From positions 1-40,511 of the forward strand of contig JAWQRO010000385.1 of the NCBI GenBank assembly GCA_033557835.1: 40,511 nt of DNA. The letters are read 5' to 3'. The notes below the pieces were generated by a model. That model had not been told where the DNA came from and made no database searches. It was given only the letters and a program-made list of their open reading frames with translations. Position numbers and translations under genes: made by a program. The first letter of the stretch is position 1; each line of letters begins with the position of its first letter. This DNA is from Helochares maculicollis (Eukaryota; Arthropoda; Insecta; Coleoptera; Hydrophilidae). Below are positions 12,651 through 24,405 of the stretch, piece by piece.

Positions 12651-13969
12651 AAAATGCACATTCACAACTTCCCTAAATCAGTTGATGGACGGTCATTTAG
12701 TAACTTTTTAGTCATAAGCATTTATTGATTTCAAAATCTCAACAGACTTTTTTTGTCATAATTTTGATTCTATCTTACTTAGCAATATGTTATTAAATAT
12801 TACAAGTTTCTGCAGAAAGTTATTATATAATTCTTGTTGGTTGGACACTATTTAGATTTGCATGTTGGGAGCCGCAGTCATATCCCAAAGAGTATTTAAA
12901 GCCCACACTGTACAAATGACTTAGGAATCATCCGTGTTCAAACTTCAGCTGAGAAATAACTAATGTCTAACCTCGTATTATGGTTTGATCACAATTTTCG
13001 TCATGACTGGCGGTTTATATATGATAGTTGAATATGTGCGTATTGATTCTTCTTTTCAGAATAAGATGTTTTACGAATTCGTAATATCAAGTTGGTGATC
13101 CTATTACCATTACGAATTGCCTTCTTCTAATGTATCAACTGTTTTATTCGCTGCAATGTTTTTGTAAGCGTTAAATACAATCTTAATAATTATGGGATCA
13201 AATTTTCTTGCAACATATTTTCTAGAAAATATCAAACTAGCTTGAGTAATTAGAACACTCAAAGGATCTAACATAACCATGCCCAGGTTTAGTTACCAGA
13301 TTTATGCTCTCAACTATTGCAACTGATAATGGTAAAAACTGAAGAATAACCGTTCTTATAATGTACATGATTTAGTCTCTCCGCGACATATTACAAAAGA
13401 AGCACATCCACATCCGGATTCGTTCTATGATGTCTACTGTTTAGTACGTCTTCAAGCAATACTACTTTACAATTATTGTGTACCATCACCAAGTTGCATT
13501 ACAAAAATTCCTGGGATAATTTTAAGTCACAGCATGCTTTCAAATGAAAGTGCTGTGATTATGGAGGCCATGGATAATTTGCGCACTTTCACTTAAATGC
13601 GCGTAATGAAGTAAAATGTCTCCCTAGAAATTGCAAGATGCGAATGAACGCATAAGATTTGCCCAAAGCGTTTCAGGTTCGTCGCTTAACCTTTCGCACT
13701 CGTTTCATATTACAGATTCATAGATTGGTTGCTTCTTTCGGTTGTTATAAATTTATCAACTCATAGAAGAGTTGCTAGAATTGAATCTCTTGTTAAAAAC
13801 AGTTCCTAACCAACATATTAGTAATAAGCAGAATTGCTTATATATGTTATAATTGAATAGGGAAAAGACTTGCTTAATAGAGAGTTAAATGAGATAGTAT
13901 GTATACAGATGAAACATTTTTTCTTTTTCTTATTGAACATATATAAACATTCCACTAACAGAACACACG
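12651..13969. other. AT-rich intron
   Basis: Apart from the third TTTTAGTCATA copy at 12706 and the palindrome at 13527, nothing recognisable is seen here. Confidence 0.5.
13527..13558. repeat. Inverted repeat (hairpin), TCACAGCA...TGCTGTGA
   Basis: TCACAGCATGCTTTCA and TGAAAGTGCTGTGA face each other across a two-base centre (AA), with one two-base bulge (TG) in the left arm. It is an almost perfect 32-nt palindrome in otherwise unstructured AT-rich DNA. Function unknown. Confidence 0.6.
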
Positions 13970-14235
13970 TACCATAGACCCAAAGCGTGCATAGGAATGT
14001 AAAGAGCTTTTGCCAGATCTGTCGACACCTACCGTCAGGGCGTCTGTCAGGGAGCCATGTCTCGCTGCGCCTTCATTGATCCGACAGGTTCTCCTCATTC
14101 CTCGACGCCTTCCAGATCCCCTTAAACCTACACCCGGTGCACATTTTACATAAGAGCGCGTTCTCCGCTCCACCGCCCGTTTGTAATTTTTACCTTTTAA
14201 CTCCTGTCTGCCACCGAACATCAACTGTCACATCG
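13970..14235. other. GC-rich island of unknown nature
   Basis: A sharply bounded ~265-bp patch of much higher GC content (words such as CGTCAGGGCGTCTGTCAGGGAGCC and CACCCGGTGCAC) inside AT-rich DNA. The - strand is open for 89 codons across it (13955-14224), predicting a strongly basic peptide with GRR/RRR clusters. I recognise no domain, and no good splice-site pair brackets it. It could be an unrecognised exon of a nested gene, a transposon piece or a regulatory island. Confidence 0.35.
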
Positions 14236-15729
14236 AATTTTGGTCTCTTTCAAATCTGGATTAGCAGCGGGATATAAAATCGGATGTCGGCAGATACGAT
14301 GTCTTTTTTCATTCATATTTTAAATTCACTTTTTCTTTCGCTTTCCTCAAAGTAAATTTTTTTTCATTTCCCTGCAGCCTCTCAAAATGTTTTATAAGAG
14401 GAGAATTATTTGCTTCAGTATTACTCTTTAGCCATTGAAATATATTTTACTGCTACATATTATGTTGCTGGTCAATTCACACAACAAACATTTTAAATTA
14501 CATAAACTCCATATAAATAACATCAAAATAAAAAAAGGAATACTGCTATAAAAGACAAACGCGCATAATATAAGGATATTCAAATAAAGTAACCCATTAT
14601 AAAATTGCCTCTTACGCAAACGAGTAAGAAACTCTTAAGCGGCAGTATATATGATGAGCCCACAGTTCAGAATAACGCTAAGGTAATTACAAGTGAAATA
14701 TTGTAAATGAGCATTTTATGTGTGTGAAATAATCCAACAATAACTTTAGAATTATGATGAATTAGCAAACGTAAGCTATCAAAGGACAACTTATATACCG
14801 CTTGATACAGGATAATTAACTTACATTTTTAACAAAAGCATATTTTATTGAAGTGGAAATAGATTAAAGGAATTAAAAGCAACCAAAATACTTAGAGCTT
14901 AATAAATTAAGTTGACTTTAATTAAATTAATCGTCTACGCAAAAATGTTTCTTTTAAAGTAAATATCATCACACTCAACGCTAGAAATACTTAATGTTTT
15001 CTTTCTTTACAGTCATAGAAACGTTGAGCTTTATCGCTTAAGATACCATGCTTTATATAAAAGGCGCTCTATTGTCGGAAAATAAGAAGAAAAACATTTT
15101 TCTTGGGAAGTACATTACAAAATCGAATTGAATAACGTTAGAAAATTACTAGCAGAAATTCTGCCAACAGATACAGATATTGGAAACTGTTGAGGAACTA
15201 TGAAATGCCATTAAATAAAATACGTTTGAGAATTAGATATCATAAATTTTAATTTTATTTTAATCAATCTCCAGAGTAAAATGAAACTTCTTAGCAATAT
15301 GTTGTAACTATAAAAGTCATTAAATATATGAATGTACTAGAAGCGTAATTTACCACAAGTACCAATGTGTATACTGGTTATGTAGTGGGTCTGATACGAG
15401 TAGAACCGTTCTTACAAAAATTATAAAGAATAATTAGAAAAACGCAAGAAAGCAGGAACTGCACATAAACATACAAAGATGAACAATGTCTGTGATACGC
15501 TGTAAACATTCTCTAAATAAATATGTGAGAAGTATAAACAAATGTAAAGATGCCAAATACTGAGAGTCAATAGTCAGATATGCATCCGAATCGTAGACAA
15601 TAGCAAGAACAAACCAAACAAAACTTGATTTAAATAGATATTTCGTGGTGAACAAAATAACTAACAGATATATTTATTTAAAAACACCACATAATAACAA
15701 TAATCAAGGCTGACATGTGTGGGACTCAC
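14236..15729. other. AT-rich intron
   Basis: Small open frames on the - strand (14428-14619, 15434-15655) are low-complexity and hydrophobic and show no family signature. Nothing recognisable seen. Confidence 0.5.
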
Positions 15730-16440
15730 AAAAAATGTCCCAAAAACTGAAATCAAATTATTAAGATTGAAACCCTAGAAATTTAGCTTTAAAATTACAA
15801 AGTCAAGATGGAACAGTCAATAGGCCAATCTTTTGTATCCCGATCGAAGCAATGAAAGTGAGAAGTCCAGCATTGAAACCTTAAGATTCAAAACAAAACA
15901 CGCTTTAACCATCAAGATTACAAATCCAAACTTAACTAAAAGAAAGTAAAAAATCTGTAAATAACGTAAAATATACCATTGGTCTTGAAAATTACCATCA
16001 GAAGTCAGTGATTCAGGATGAAACAGTAAAAATGTTGCCGCTAGGAGAATTAAAGTCAAAGAATCAATTTTTAAATTTGAATAAATCAACTTATTATTAA
16101 TCCAATATCTATAGACGGCACAGGTTCTCAATCGACGATTGAAAATGTCAATTAAAGTTTATACTTTTTTGATGCTTTATAAGTTCGATGCAGATCAAAA
16201 ATCATAACTTCGACCTAAAACTTTCTAGACACGAAGTTTAAAAGTCCAAGGTTACAAAAACTAAAATTACATGATCATAATAATGGACTAAAACAATTCT
16301 AAAATGTATAGATTAAATCTTATGTTTACCCTTCAGGGTGAAAATGTAACATTTCTAGATTAAAAATATAAAATTTTCAACTATTCGAAATAAAACAATC
16401 TAGCTACCAAGACTACAGATTTGCAGAATAGTACTATCAA
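15730..16440. repeat. Decayed tandem-repeat (minisatellite-like) tract
   Basis: A loosely recurring word close to CAAGRYTACARA is seen at about 15913-15924, 16247-16258 and 16408-16419, with weaker relatives (AAATTACAAAGTCAAGATGGAA near 15791; TTAAGATTCAAAAC near 15881) between them. The whole tract has the same A-rich texture with short GAAAC / AAGTCCA words. It reads as an old tandem array that has diverged; period and boundaries are not certain by eye. The open frame at 15817-16131 (-) lies inside it and is not a gene. Confidence 0.4.
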
Positions 16441-16492
16441 AAGCTAAGCACGTCAATTTTGCTAATTTCTTTTCTTTAGTTATCAAAACTAA

Positions 16493-16508
16493 AATAATAA
16501 TAATAATA
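16493..16508. repeat. (AAT)n microsatellite
   Basis: About five AAT units in a row. Confidence 0.8.
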
Positions 16509-19500
16509 GAGACAATTTTGTTGTGTGTTGTAGTAATCATAAAATGTTTACGTAGGTAATATTACAACTTAGCGAATAGAACTCGTTAATAAATTATAAC
16601 ACCGGCTCTACACCATTATAATTTTATAGCCAGTGTTTACTAAAGAGTTAATTAAATCTGTTTAGGCACTTCACCAATTGTAATTAAATGTGCCCACAAG
16701 TTCGCTAATAATAACACCACGCCCATCAACAAACTTCTCTTTTGAAAACTGATACCTCATTCACATCTACGGGATATAATCTGTTTACTCGGGGTGTTAT
16801 GTTTCAATTATTTTGTTTATTCATCCTATAATATAATCGAAACTTTGTGTACCTTCTATTTCTATTGTTGTCCTTCAGTCCTTTAAACAACTACATCCTG
16901 CGTTCCTAGATATTTATTTAATGCAATCCTCTTTTTGCCCCGGCGTAAAAATAAAATACTTTCCAGCACCTGTTTCGAACTCCTGTTGATCTAAACATAA
17001 TTTACGTTTCGCCAAAGTCGACACGACCTTCTCTAGGCCAGTCGGCGTGCGATAACAATTTCTACAAGGAAATGCGTAGTAGATCTTGATAGAAACAGGA
17101 GCGGATGATATATGGGACGAAATAAACTTTAACTCCTCCTGAGATATAGCATTAAAGGGGATTTCTACTCATAATTTATATACTACTATCTGGTGATATT
17201 TTATACTGTTCAATTTGCTGATATTGCTGAAATATTGCAAATTAATGCGTTCAAAGTGTGAATAAACGTTGTTAATATGAAACAGTCGAAATTTGATTTA
17301 GTAGAACGAATGTACTCTACCATTTTGCTATATGATTACCTGGTTTATACGGTTTTATGATGATTAAGTTTCATTTGCGTTAGGTGTAGCTGCCTGCACA
17401 AACTACTATGTGTGATGTGCAACGCGAGACTAATTTTCATTACTCTAATGGAAATTGAAATGTATTAAGTTTGTTATTATTTAGTGTATATTTGGGACGT
17501 GGGTGTTAAAGGATCATGGGATTTTCGATTTATCTACTTAGAGCTTATACATGTTACGATTTCCTCTCGGCATTAGAAACCTCAGCAAGTAACAAAGCAT
17601 ATTTTAGAAGGTTGCATATATTTCTCTTTCTCTTAGAAGAATCTTTCTACTCTACTCAATGGATTTTATATTTATGACCTTAATTATTTATATACAAAGT
17701 TGTGCCCCAGATACACGAACCATCTTGAGCACACATGTCTTTTGATTGGCGATCCCTTACAAATCTAATTTAAAAATGATTTGAACTTGGACGCTATAAA
17801 ATCGAGAAAGTTTTTCACTCGGAACTTGTTTACAAACAAGACTCTTTAGCAGCATATTTCCTCTCCTGAACCAGAAACTTTCTTGAATTTTTTACATTTG
17901 TTTCTGCTGAAGAGGGAGACATGGAAAAAATACTCAAGTTTGATCGTACACCTTGAATGAAAACAATGCGACAAAAGTTTTTTGTCTTCCTTCATAATAG
18001 GATGGATTTTCTCCTCAAGGCTCTGATAGCTCTGCTATATTGACGAAACGAATCACCTGTTTCCTTAAGAGACGTACCAGTTACTTTAATCTGAATTTAT
18101 ATATTCAGCTAATGAAAGAAGGACTGTACAAAGAAATGATCATTTTCAGTTTTGTCTTTTACAGGTATCATTCATTTGTTAAACACTAGATATTTAACTA
18201 CTCCGCATTATCCATCTACTAGGAAAAATAGCGTTCTGAATACTTTAACTACATAATCTTTTTACCTAATTTGTTTGTACGTATATGTATATATATACTA
18301 ACTTTAATAACATATTTTTTCAAAATTCAAATGAAAACATTAAGAGATGATAACCGATTGTTGAAACAGTATGTTTAATTTTTAAATCATTGAATAATAG
18401 TAATACATTCAAATTACAAAAAGGTTTTAAAAGACGGATTTTTTTCTCATCTCTGGAAATATAATAAATGAAATAGGCTACTTAGGACATGAATTCTATA
18501 AGAACAAATAGCTCTGTGTAAAGAAAATACCTTCATAGATTACAATTTGATATTCCTAAAGGCACTCATTTTAAAACTTGAGTATTAATAAAAAGTTAAA
18601 CATAATAAATGTTATATTATTATTATATAGGAATTTCAAAAATATGTTGCCTGTTGAGCCTTAAAAAATGCTGATAGATGACAATCCCTTTATCAGAACA
18701 TGACGACTGATTTCTAAAGCGTGTGTTGGTTAGTTGCTCAAAATTGATGACAGTAGCTCTTACTTATGAATGTGTTGTAACGGGCCAAATAAAAATAGAG
18801 GTTTCTTCAATTAGCCTGCTAACTTATTTAACTCCCAGTTTTCCAACGAACTCTTTTTAGAGTTCACTATGAAACTATCACGGTAATATTAAAGAGGATC
18901 AGGTTGTTTTAGCTAACGCATAAATCACATCTCTTTCACTATGACTATCAAAAAGATTAGAGATTAACCTATTATTTTCATTTTTGACACATTACGATTG
19001 GCCTTCACAGAATCATTTAGCTTAGTCTATATTCTCAACTGTCCAAATTATCCCTAATATTAGAATAAAATAATTCCAAATTAAACATTTGTCATTTAAA
19101 TACACACACATTTAAAAACGTATATATCTTCTGTAGAACCCAAACTGAAATATGCAAGGTCGAGACAGTAGAACGGAACCAGAAGAAAATACGATTGAAT
19201 TTATGTTAAATAGATTTCTTACTTGTCTGTACCCCCAAATGAAGTCTCAGCAATTCATGAGCTCTATTTTTAACAAAGAAATATATAACGCTTAACAACC
19301 CCCGACTTATAGAATCTGTCGCCATTCTGTGAGTCAACAATTCTCGTTTTATATTTATATGAAAGAAGAAGACAATGTCCACTTTTTAATCTACTAACTA
19401 AAGCGATAACTGCCATAATATAGCCCTTATGCCATAGTACCTTAACTGGCGAAGAATTTACACTTTTATAATTAAACTCTGTTATTCAGTTACAATTCTC

Positions 19501-20360
19501 TGAATTTTTCTTTTACACTAGATGTTATTTGTATTTACAGATAATTTTAAGGCAATTTTAACAGTTTGTTTGAAATTTTCATTTTAAAGTTGTCAGGCCT
19601 GCACTTATATAAGTATTCCTTCGAAGATAAACAATCATGGGTTATGTTGCTTTTTTAATATAAGCTACAAATAAGACTGCTTGGTGAAATTATTGTAATT
19701 TAACCAAGCAGCCTGATTGAGATGACTAAATATGTTAATTGTCCTTACATTACATATCTGCCACATAAGATGACATATGTACTGATTGAGTTTTCGCTCA
19801 GAAGTTACAATCTCCTTATAATTCAATCGCGAATCATCGTATCGAAATAGAACTAAAATTTATTACAGTGAATACACATACAAAATGTTTACCTCAAGCA
19901 AGCGAAACAGCTGGTAAAATGAACTTTAGAAAGAAATAAACATGGTTTACTTATTTAAGAGCAAAAGTAAAAGCCAAAAAATAAAGTAGCATTTTGTATT
20001 TAAACTTTTGTCTCTTCAGCAAATATTTTTAATTTTTACTCTCAAACACAAAGCGTTTCGTGTACCATTAAATTTATAGCGCAATAACATTTCTGAGAGT
20101 GTTGTATATATTAAGATAATACGGTATGCACAAAGTTCATGTGTTTGACGTATGTATGTTACTACGACGTGGTCGCTAATTAAAGTGGAAATGATGATGT
20201 CGGCTTGTAGCATTCTAAGATAATGGCACTCCACCATCGTTATGCACACATGAGAGCTTTGTGGAACGTTTTAATTTAGGTAGGTACCTACTTAGACTGT
20301 TTTAGAGAAAACCGCAAGCTCCTTAAATTTGCAACTGCTCCAAGAATTTCGTCACAAAGA
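16509..20360. other. AT-rich intron
   Basis: No exon, RNA gene or transposon protein was recognised. A short alternating purine-pyrimidine run (GTATATGTATATATATAC) is at 18281-18298. The open frame at 20016-20249 (-) has no family signature. Confidence 0.5.
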
Positions 20361-21740
20361 TTTATCATTTACCATACGATTAAAACGAAAGGATGCGGAC
20401 GTATCCTAAAAGACGCCCAAGGGACGCGAAAAATATCATCCTTCTGTGTCTCTGAATATCCACTGCTTGAAAGTAAAGACCCAAGATTTATCTTATGCAT
20501 TGCAAAATTTGACGGAACTGAATTGAAATGCATTACCCGGAGATGGCTATTGAAGAGCCTTGTCAAACGTCAATTTTTACTTAGACGGCACCGACTGAAT
20601 GTACCTTCAACTCGGTCTCTTTCTGTGGATATCCGAGTCTCAGGGAGAGCTTTCAACAACTACTTTTGTATTATTTCACATTCAAATTTGTCTGATACTA
20701 CCAAATCGTTTTCATTTTGAATTCGTACAAGAAAACGACGTAAAGAAGCTCTTTGCATTCGCTGTGAAGAGGACGGTCATGCGCAAACCAAATGAAAGAT
20801 TGGATTTCCGAAATCATTATTGCGTGTACCTAAGTACATCATGAAGTTAGACCGGCCAGGGAGCTCGACCTTAATGGTTTTTAAATGGGTTAATTTCGAA
20901 CAAATTTGTTAAACCAGGCATAAAGGACTTTTTAAGTTTTTATAGGGGGAGCGTGCTGCAGCCGTAAAATATGCCCGCCGTTTTATTAAAACTGGATTAT
21001 GTTTCTTTTATTTCCTACCTCAGCCGGTAGCCTCACGTTTTTGTTCCTCCCTTTTTCTCTGCAAATTGGAAAACGATGTAACTTCTTTTTCCGAGGGATG
21101 AAGGTATCAGAAGAATAATGGATGAAACTTTTTCGTTATTTCCTGCAACAGTTTGCATGTTTTTAAGGGTACTTTATGAGAAGTACTTGATGACGGAATC
21201 ATTTAATAAAAAATCCTCCCATCGATAGCATCATATGCAAGCCAGATTTTAAAAATTATTACCACCCGTCTCGTTTAAAAATATCACTCGGCTCTTTTAA
21301 AATTTCCATCAGGAGCAAAGTAGAGCGAAAACGGAACCGCCCCGCGACTTGAAGGTAAAATTCTTACAATATGTGAACGTTTTTGCAACTATCCTATCCG
21401 GTGGTGTTGCCGTAAAATCTTAATAACGCCCATACAGGATGTTATTTTACATTTCGGCTCCCCACCGCGCCGCAATTCAATTTGTTTGATGAAACCATAA
21501 CTTAGTATAATCTAAGAGCCCTCTTAGAAATTCGTATTGCACCACTCTCTCGCGTCTACATACCTATTTCCCTAAATTGCTACCGCCCTAGCGCGAATCC
21601 CTGGCGTATTTTTTGCAGTTATGTTTCACTTTAAACATGCGTTTTTGATAGCTCCTAAAAGTATGCCGACGCAAAGAGAAAAACCGTGTTTTTCCTGACG
21701 TAAAACGTCCATTCAGTCAGATGCTACATTTTTCTTTTAT
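20361..21740. other. Higher-GC, CpG-containing intronic block
   Basis: CpG and GC rise across this block, with GC-rich words at 21330-21350 (ACGGAACCGCCCCGCGACTT) and 21455-21475 (GGCTCCCCACCGCGCCGC). Two overlapping + frames (20523-20720 and 20599-20844) and one - frame (20369-20566) are open but unrecognised and mutually exclusive, so none is called. It is a candidate conserved non-coding or regulatory segment by composition only. Confidence 0.35.
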
Positions 21741-22985
21741 CTTTTTTACAAGTATAAAGTGCAGGGCAGAAAGAGCTATATTTACAGATTTCTAACGTGA
21801 AGGTCGTGAAAAATGTTTTACTGATTGTACATTTGCAAGGAAGTGTTTTAATTCTTTTGAGGAGTCAAGTTGTAAATTTTTAATTCAAACATTATGAGCA
21901 ATGAAAGAACAAGCGCTCTCGCCTTCATTTAGCAGCCTTCCGTTTTGCTGGTTAGCCAAAGGGTAATTATGAGATCTCGCCCTTTCCTCACGCTTCAGAT
22001 CTGTGGCTATATGTATAATTTAATTCTACTTCACATACAAAAGTGGCTAAACTTAAAAATTCAGACATATCTTCCTGTCTCTTTTGTCTTGTATTTAGCA
22101 GCTAGATATGAATTAAACTAAAATTTTATAATTTCATGTTTTGCATATTCTTTAACATTTAATTCTCCTTTAAAATCAATATTATAAATACTTTTCTTAA
22201 CACCACAACTATAAAAATATGTTTATGAGTAATTTAAAGATTCACTAAAAATGATAGAAACAGAAACCAACTTTAGATCCGATTCTGCAAGTGCAAAACA
22301 GCTCTACAGGAACGTAAACCAAATGGAAAATTCACATAAAATGCCGTTTTGGGTGTAAAGGATATTCATTAATTTTGACACATTCGCTAAAAAAATCAAT
22401 TGCGATCTAAACAGTTCCAAAAAAATTGTCATCGACTAAAATTAGTTATTTCTATAAAAGCACAATCTGAGTAATATAGTATTTGCAACTCAGATGCAAG
22501 GTTCTAGCAATCGAGATAAAAGTGTATTTGCAATAATTATACAGATCGAATTTAATAATAAAACGAAAAAATAATTGCAACCAAATTTTTAAAGAACATT
22601 TTGAGCGTAGACTTCCTAATGGCATCGCCAAAAAATTGACGAAAAATTGTCTACGTAAGACTGCTCATTGAAGAAATGCAACGCCCTTAACATCAGCATG
22701 AGTACTCTTATTCCCAAAACCACTCATTTTTTTATAAAATTGAACTGTTACTATTTTAAATGTTTGGTCTTTCTAATGCCTTATTTATTTGTCTAGCTTT
22801 ACTTCTATGACTTTGTGGGAATCCTTAGAATTCTAAAATTCTTCATATGTTAATTCAATTTAGATTGGAAATAATTAATCTAAAAATAAACATCACTTCT
22901 GACAATGCTTCTTTACTAATGAAGTGAAACTGTAAAGTATAGCAACAAATAAACATTTTAAGTCACTAAATACCATTTAAATCAT
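21741..22985. other. AT-rich intron
   Basis: Nothing recognisable seen between the CpG-richer block and the LINE cluster. Confidence 0.5.
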
Positions 22986-22989
22986 AAAA

Positions 22990-23200
22990 TTACAGTTCAA
23001 CGTGTCTATATATATATATTCGTCAACTGTTTCTAAAGTGGTGCCTTCAATGGTGATGTATGGTTTATTTGTGAATTCGTTGAACATCACCGTTTGAAGG
23101 TCTTTACTCTTGTTTTACTTGGTGTATCTATTATCAAGCTCTCGCAGTCATAACATAAGGAAGAGAAAATGCAACTTTGATCACCTGGGCTCTTAACTTT
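22990..23200 (-). mobile_element. LINE reverse-transcriptase remnant (left, - strand piece)
   Basis: Read on the - strand this piece runs through the palm/thumb part of a non-LTR reverse transcriptase. It holds an eroded A/DD-V-FS segment near 23185-23165, NKSKDLQTVMFNEF (the K-T-K-V-M-x-NE block), then ITIEGTTLETVDEYIYIDT, which corresponds to the I-x-G-x-x-LE-x-V-x-x-Y-x-YLG block of insect LINE endonuclease/reverse transcriptases. Stops and frameshifts make it dead. It belongs to the same broad type as the + strand piece at 23845-24405 and lies immediately downstream of the other - strand remnant (23216-23725). The (TA)n run at 23007-23018 lies in its last codons. Clade assignment (RTE-like or similar) is uncertain. 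Confidence 0.72.
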
Positions 23201-23215
23201 AGACACAAGCCCAAT

Positions 23216-23725
23216 TTATATAAAAACTAATTTTATGCTCTTGAGCGGTTTTCTTGGGCGTTCTATTCTTGTTTGTATTGCCTTTCTTGGGTTAGAATGG
23301 CTTAGAAAATAGCTTTCAAGTACAGTTATGAGTGGCAGATGTATGATTATTGACACCGTAGAAAAGGCCAGTATTTGAGTTTCAGAGATATGATTTGACC
23401 ATTTCACTATAGCAGACAATATTAATATATTTTGTAACTCTTGTCTGTTCTTCACTACTAAGACGGCATCGTCAGTATAACTAATGTTACCTATCATATT
23501 TCTACTGATTTTGATTCCTCAGTCACTCATCTAATTTATTAAGTTTATCCGCATATTCTTTGATGTAGCTTTTTTTTATTTCGACTATTGCCATGTGGAG
23601 CGAATAGAGTCATGCGAAAATGTGAAAAATGATGATAATCGACAAAAGCTGATTTTAGAATTTCAATCATCTTTGGTATAGTCAAGGCAGTTGATTGCTT
23701 TTTAGAAGTCATTCACATTCACGTC
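23216..23725 (-). mobile_element. LINE reverse-transcriptase remnant (central, - strand)
   Basis: A second, differently worded RT relic on the - strand. In order: DF*KAINC near 23712-23690 (motif A, normally F-x-D-x-x-KAFD-C), then after a frameshift MIEILKSAFVDY (the K-x-x-EILK-x-x-G-x-D-D segment), then GIKISRNMIGNISYTDDAVLV with the catalytic YxDD motif as YTDD at 23479-23468, then KNRQELQNIL, and finally NPRKAIQTRIERPRKPLKSI, matching the EI-x-x-RIE-x-ARKAF-x-K block. A clear open segment covers 23497-23216; the upstream part is broken by stops and frameshifts. It encodes the polymerase of an autonomous non-LTR retrotransposon but is no longer functional. The endonuclease domain and 3' tail are missing. 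Confidence 0.85.
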
Positions 23726-23844
23726 TCCACATCATTTTGTCCGAACATACAGGAAACAATCTCTTCTTCTGTTTTCAGTATATTTTGAAATCCAAAGTAT
23801 CTGTTTTTTTATTTGATATTTGCACTACTTGTCAATTTATGTAA

Positions 23845-24405
23845 GACAGACTAAGGTGTTGCTTTCTTTTTCTAAATTTCAAAATCTAACTGAAGAGTTA
23901 TAAGCTACTAGTTAGAAAATAAGCTTGCAAATCACCCATTAGAAGACAAAATTGATGTGCAATGAATTGCTGTAGTCATCACTGTAAGTGGAAAAGCATT
24001 GGAAAAAGTTGAGAAGCTCGTTTACTTTCAATTATTCCAAATTTCAGGCTTTTTACCCCAGAAATAAACAGAAGATACAAATTATCTTGAGAACATTCTG
24101 GAGTAATTACACAATATCTAAATCTAATATGTCTCTATGTCTAAAAAGCAACATATTTGATCAGTGTATCTTACCAGTACCGGCATATGGCTAAGCATTA
24201 TTAATGTAGCTATCACAAAAGCTTCTCACTATTCGAAGATTTATGGGAAGGAGCACGTTAGGATTTGCGAAAGAAAAAGAAAGAGGTGACTGGATAAGAC
24301 AAATAATTATGATATCATCAATAGAATAAACTCAGTAAAATGGATATCGGACGTTCATGCTAACTACATATTTTTCTTGGGCTGTAATTGGGGCAAATTG
24401 TTCGC
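23845..24405 (+). mobile_element. LINE reverse-transcriptase C-terminal remnant (+ strand)
   Basis: On the + strand, with several in-frame stops and frameshifts, the order of blocks is: VLLS...QNLTEEL near 23856-23903, QITH*KTKLMCNE near 23925-23965, VSGKALEKVEKLVYF near 23980-24030, NMSLCLKSNIFDQCILPVPAYG at about 24127-24192, RFMGRSTLGF...GDWIRQ at 24237-24302, and RINSVKW at 24323-24343. This is the collinear palm-end/thumb/C-terminal layout of insect LINE endonuclease/reverse transcriptases (consensus ...FDQCVLPVLTYG-x-ETW..., RAMERSMLG..., W-x-WAGH). The element is a dead fragment. It faces away from the two - strand pieces on its left. Confidence 0.85.

Noticed and set aside
22944..22962. 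19-bp word AACAAATAAACATTTTAAG also found at 29625-29643
   Set aside because: No similarity extends beyond the word; one such AT-rich match is expected by chance in a window this size.
23044..23100. Imperfect inverted repeat CCTTCAATGGTGATGT / ACATCACCGTTTGAAGG
   Set aside because: It falls inside the readable LINE coding remnant on the - strand (VMFNEF to IEGTTLE), so it is most likely a chance stem in coding DNA.
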